Shown in pieces: positions 6,933 to 9,684 of a DNA stretch of 9,684 nucleotides. The position numbers were made by a program, and so were the translations under genes. This DNA is from JANXSD01 sp043758125 (GTDB lineage Bacteria > Bacteroidota > Bacteroidia > AKYH767-A > OLB10), in the NCBI GenBank assembly GCA_043758125.1, contig JAYVOC010000160.1, forward strand, positions 1 to 9,684, written 5' to 3'. The number at the start of each line of letters is the position of its first letter. The first letter of the stretch is position 1. The notes below the pieces were generated by a model. That model was not told where the DNA came from. It was given only the letters and a program-made list of their open reading frames with translations, and did not search any database.

Positions 6933-8823
6933 CGGCTTATTTATTCTTAATGGAAGAATGCTTGCTGATGGAAATGAACTCATCAGTAAAATGAATTATT
7001 GCATTCGTCACCGCGGACCAGATGATACCGGGATTTGGTCGGATGCAGAACGAGGAATTTTTCTTGGACATCAACGGTTAAGTATCATCGATCTTTCATC
7101 AACAGGTCATCAACCAATGCTCGATGGATTAGGTAATGCAATCGTTTTTAATGGTGAAATTTATAATTACAAATCTCTAAAATCAGAAATAAAGGATTAT
7201 CATTTTAAATCGGAAAGTGATACAGAAGTTTTGTTAAACTTATATGCAAAAAAAGGTCACAGTACATTAGAAGATTTAAATGGTATGTTTTCATTTTCAT
7301 TTTGGAATAAGGAAAAAGAAGAATTACAATTAGCAATAGATCGCGCTGGGAAAAAACCACTTTATTACAGCACAATCAATGGTATATTTGCTTTTTCATC
7401 AGAAGTGAAATCGTTACTTTCATTGCCGTGGATAAAAGCTAAATTAGATGACGAGGCCTTATATCATTTTCTAACTTTCAATCAACTGAGTGCGCCGCAA
7501 ACAATGTTTGTAGGGATCAATAAACTGGAGCCAGGATATTTACTCACTGTAAATAAAAATGGAATTAAAGAACATCGAAAATATTGGGATGTAAATTATT
7601 CTGATTATCGAAAATTAAATGAAAAACAATTATGTGATAAAGTATTTGATGAGTTAACAAAAGCAGTAGATTACAGAATGGTATCTGATGTTCCAGTAGG
7701 TGCATTCCTTAGTGGTGGTGTTGATTCAAGTGCCGTAGTAGCACTGATGCGAGCAAAAAGTACATCTACAATTAAAACATATTCTGTAGGGTTTGAAGGG
7801 CAACCACATTATGATGAAAGAATTTATGCACAACAAATTTCAAAGCAATTTAATACAGAACATTTTGAAAAAATAGTAAGTCCAAATGATATTGCAGAGT
7901 TTCTTCCAAGAATAGTAGACATTTTTGATGAGCCTATGGCAGACTCTACATGCATTCCAATTTATTTTATCTCACAATTAGCAAAACAAAATGGAACTAT
8001 TGTAGTTCAAACCGGTGATGGTGCGGATGAACTCTTTGCAGGTTATCGAGGTTGGATGAAATATGAACAACTGTATCCTTGGTATCATCGGTATCAATTA
8101 CTACCATCATTAATAAAAAACAGTATTGCATCGTTAGCAAGTGCTGATAAAAAAGAATCTGTTAACGCTGAAATACTTCAAAGAGCTGCTCATGATCAAG
8201 AATTTTTTTGGGGGGGTGCAAAATCTTTCAAAGAACATACGAAGCGTAGTTTCTTAACAGATGAATGGTCATTGAAATTAAAAGATGTAGATTCCTACTC
8301 TATCATTAAAAAAGTAAGATCTCAATTTAGCGAATTACAAAAGTCAAATCCACAACTAGGAGATTTAGATTGGATGTGTTATCTAGGTTTCAAACAACAA
8401 ATTCCTTGGAAGTATTTATACAGAATGGATCGCATTGGAATGAGTCATGGTATTGAAATTAGAAATCCCTTTTTAGATTTCAATATGGTGAACTTAGCAC
8501 TTTCGATTCCATCAAAATTTAAGATCGAGAATGGTGAGCCAAAGTATATTTTAAAGAAATCGCTAGAACGTATTCTTCCACATGAAATATTATATAGAAA
8601 AAAAATGGGGTTCTGTGTACCATTACGTGAATGGTCAGGTGATATCATGTTGAAATATGTAGAAAGTAATTTACATGAATTTTGTAGTAACACAGGAATA
8701 TTTAATGAATCTGGTTTGCGAAAAAATATCGAAGAGATTAGAAATGGAAATACTCAATACACAAATAATCTTTGGACAATTTATTTCCTAATTGCTTGGT
8801 TTAAGAAATGGATGTCGGCATAA
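6919..8823 (+). CDS. AsnB-type glutamine-hydrolysing amidotransferase (asparagine synthase-like)
   Basis: The start is fixed at ATG 6919 because it places the catalytic Cys at position 2 (MCGINGLF), where N-terminal processing exposes the class II amidotransferase nucleophile. An in-frame ATG at 6853 would add 22 residues inside the upstream gene and bury that Cys. The resulting 634 residues fit the AsnB family. The glutaminase domain shows RHRGPDD (30-36), HQRLSIIDLS (51-60), NGEIYN (78-83) and SDTEVLL (100-106). The synthetase domain has the PP-loop SGGVDSS (265-271), GDGADELFAGY (366-376), then IEIRNPFLD and KMGFCVPL near the C-terminus. It transfers ammonia from glutamine to an adenylated carboxylate through an internal channel. 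In glycan loci such proteins often amidate uronic acids (WbpS-type) rather than make asparagine, which is the favoured role here by context. A T7G7 run lies inside the gene. Confidence 0.95.
   Translation: MCGINGLFILNGRMLADGNELISKMNYCIRHRGPDDTGIWSDAERGIFLGHQRLSIIDLSSTGHQPMLDGLGNAIVFNGEIYNYKSLKSEIKDYHFKSESDTEVLLNLYAKKGHSTLEDLNGMFSFSFWNKEKEELQLAIDRAGKKPLYYSTINGIFAFSSEVKSLLSLPWIKAKLDDEALYHFLTFNQLSAPQTMFVGINKLEPGYLLTVNKNGIKEHRKYWDVNYSDYRKLNEKQLCDKVFDELTKAVDYRMVSDVPVGAFLSGGVDSSAVVALMRAKSTSTIKTYSVGFEGQPHYDERIYAQQISKQFNTEHFEKIVSPNDIAEFLPRIVDIFDEPMADSTCIPIYFISQLAKQNGTIVVQTGDGADELFAGYRGWMKYEQLYPWYHRYQLLPSLIKNSIASLASADKKESVNAEILQRAAHDQEFFWGGAKSFKEHTKRSFLTDEWSLKLKDVDSYSIIKKVRSQFSELQKSNPQLGDLDWMCYLGFKQQIPWKYLYRMDRIGMSHGIEIRNPFLDFNMVNLALSIPSKFKIENGEPKYILKKSLERILPHEILYRKKMGFCVPLREWSGDIMLKYVESNLHEFCSNTGIFNESGLRKNIEEIRNGNTQYTNNLWTIYFLIAWFKKWMSA
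8203..8216 (+). repeat. T7-G7 double homopolymer inside the amidotransferase gene
   Basis: Seven T are followed directly by seven G, encoding the Phe-Phe-Trp-Gly-Gly stretch of the amidotransferase. A seven-base G run stands out in DNA this AT-rich and could be a slippage site for replication or sequencing. The frame is intact in this copy and the encoded residues look normal for the family. Confidence 0.9.
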
Positions 8824-8824
8824 A

Positions 8825-9684
8825 ATGAAAAAAATACTGCTGATAACTAATATTCCCAATCCTTATCGGGTTCCATTATTCAATGTTCTAAAAGAGCAAA
8901 TGATAGAAGAAGGATTTAAACTAAAAGTTGTGTTTGCTTCTGCTGGTTATAATAGGAGATATTTTAAATTATCGTCAAACGACTTTAACTTTGATCATGT
9001 TATACTTAATGGAGCAACTATAAGCTCATCAAAAGACTCTGAAAAAACCTATTTTTTGTACAAAGGATTGTGGAAATTATTGCGTAATGAAAGACCAAAT
9101 AAAATAATCGTATCAGGATTTTCGTCTGCAACAATGATGGTATTTCTATGGCGAATTCTTACTGGAACAAAATATATTATATGGTCTGGATCAATTGAAA
9201 AAGAAAATAGAAATGCTTCAATCTTACGTACACTTCAACGAAAATTTCTTTGTTCATTGGCAAGTGCCTTTGTTGTTTATGGATCGAAAGCAAAAGAATA
9301 TCTCCAAAAATATGGTGCAAAAGAAAACAAAATCGCAGTAGCCATTAATACAGTTGATACCGATTTTTTTCATACAGAAACATGGAGATTAAGAAATGAA
9401 AATAAAAAAATAGATAGTCCAATTACGTTTACTTATTTAGGTTATTTAGTGCCAAGAAAAAATGTGATGCTTTTACTCGAAACGATAAAAATTGTTTCAA
9501 AAAGTAGAACAAATTTTCAACTTGATATTATTGGAGAAGGTTCGTCTAAAGCAGATTTAGAGAAATATGTTCAGGAAAATGAACTCTCCTCCATCGTAAA
9601 GTTTCACGGATTTAAACAAAAAGAAGAAATACCTGCTTTCTTTGCAAAAAGTAATGCTCTTCTATTTCAAACAGATTTCGACAT
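8825..9684 (+). CDS. GT4 family glycosyltransferase, 3'-truncated by window edge
   Basis: An ATG one base after the amidotransferase stop opens a frame that stays open to the window end, giving 286 complete codons. The N-terminus MKKILLITNIPNPYRVPLFN (1-20) is typical of GT4 glycosyltransferases of polysaccharide loci, including the 'N-P-Y-R-x-P-x-F' acceptor-domain signature. IIWSGS (118-123) and VVYGSKAKEYL (150-160) follow. The donor domain starts at FTYLGYLVPRKNV (202-214), then LDIIGEG (233-239) and KFHGF (259-263). The sequence stops at FQTDFD (281-286), just where the E-x7-E donor-binding motif would be expected, so the last roughly 80-100 residues are missing. It would add a further sugar to the lipid-linked glycan in the cytoplasm; donor and linkage are unknown. 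The 1-base gap suggests co-translation with the amidotransferase. Confidence 0.9.
   Translation, partial: MKKILLITNIPNPYRVPLFNVLKEQMIEEGFKLKVVFASAGYNRRYFKLSSNDFNFDHVILNGATISSSKDSEKTYFLYKGLWKLLRNERPNKIIVSGFSSATMMVFLWRILTGTKYIIWSGSIEKENRNASILRTLQRKFLCSLASAFVVYGSKAKEYLQKYGAKENKIAVAINTVDTDFFHTETWRLRNENKKIDSPITFTYLGYLVPRKNVMLLLETIKIVSKSRTNFQLDIIGEGSSKADLEKYVQENELSSIVKFHGFKQKEEIPAFFAKSNALLFQTDFD

Overview
The window is a dense, AT-rich, single-strand stretch of a surface-glycan (O-antigen, capsule or exopolysaccharide type) biosynthesis locus. All nine coding regions lie on the + strand. Seven are complete and two are cut by the window edges: a methyltransferase at the left and a glycosyltransferase at the right. 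No tRNA, rRNA, CRISPR, insertion sequence or prophage signal is visible, and no non-coding gap exceeds a few bases. The organism is most likely a member of the Bacteroidota (Flavobacteriia, Sphingobacteriia or Chitinophagia-like). This rests on low G+C, Lys/Asn/Ile-rich proteins, an almost complete lack of Shine-Dalgarno sequences, and the style of the cluster. It is an inference from composition, not a marker-gene assignment.

Layout. (1) 1-417: C-terminal part of a class I SAM methyltransferase. (2) 426-1616: GT4-like glycosyltransferase. (3) 1616-2611: protein with a nucleotidyltransferase (pol-beta type) motif. (4) 2611-4119: 502-residue protein with a C-terminal beta-propeller domain like that of plant GINT1 (glucosamine inositolphosphorylceramide transferase) and a diverged, possibly formyltransferase-like N-terminus. 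(5) 4119-5105: second, different nucleotidyltransferase-fold protein. (6) 5107-5826: SAM methyltransferase with a C-terminal hydrophobic segment. (7) 5826-6932: GT4 glycosyltransferase. (8) 6919-8823: AsnB-type glutamine amidotransferase/synthetase. (9) 8825-9684: GT4 glycosyltransferase, cut by the window end.

Almost every junction is a stop/start overlap (TAATG or TAGTG) or a 1-base gap, so the genes are probably one translationally coupled transcript. The three glycosyltransferases would extend an oligosaccharide. The AsnB-like enzyme could amidate a uronic acid sugar or make an amide donor, and the methyltransferases could methylate the glycan or its precursors. The least explained part is the tightly coupled trio at 1616-5105, where two unlike nucleotidyltransferase-fold proteins flank a propeller protein. 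It may be an uncharacterised glycan-decorating module and is the best candidate for new biology here. No flippase, polymerase, initiating phosphoglycosyltransferase or nucleotide-sugar synthesis gene lies in the window, so the locus must continue beyond both ends.
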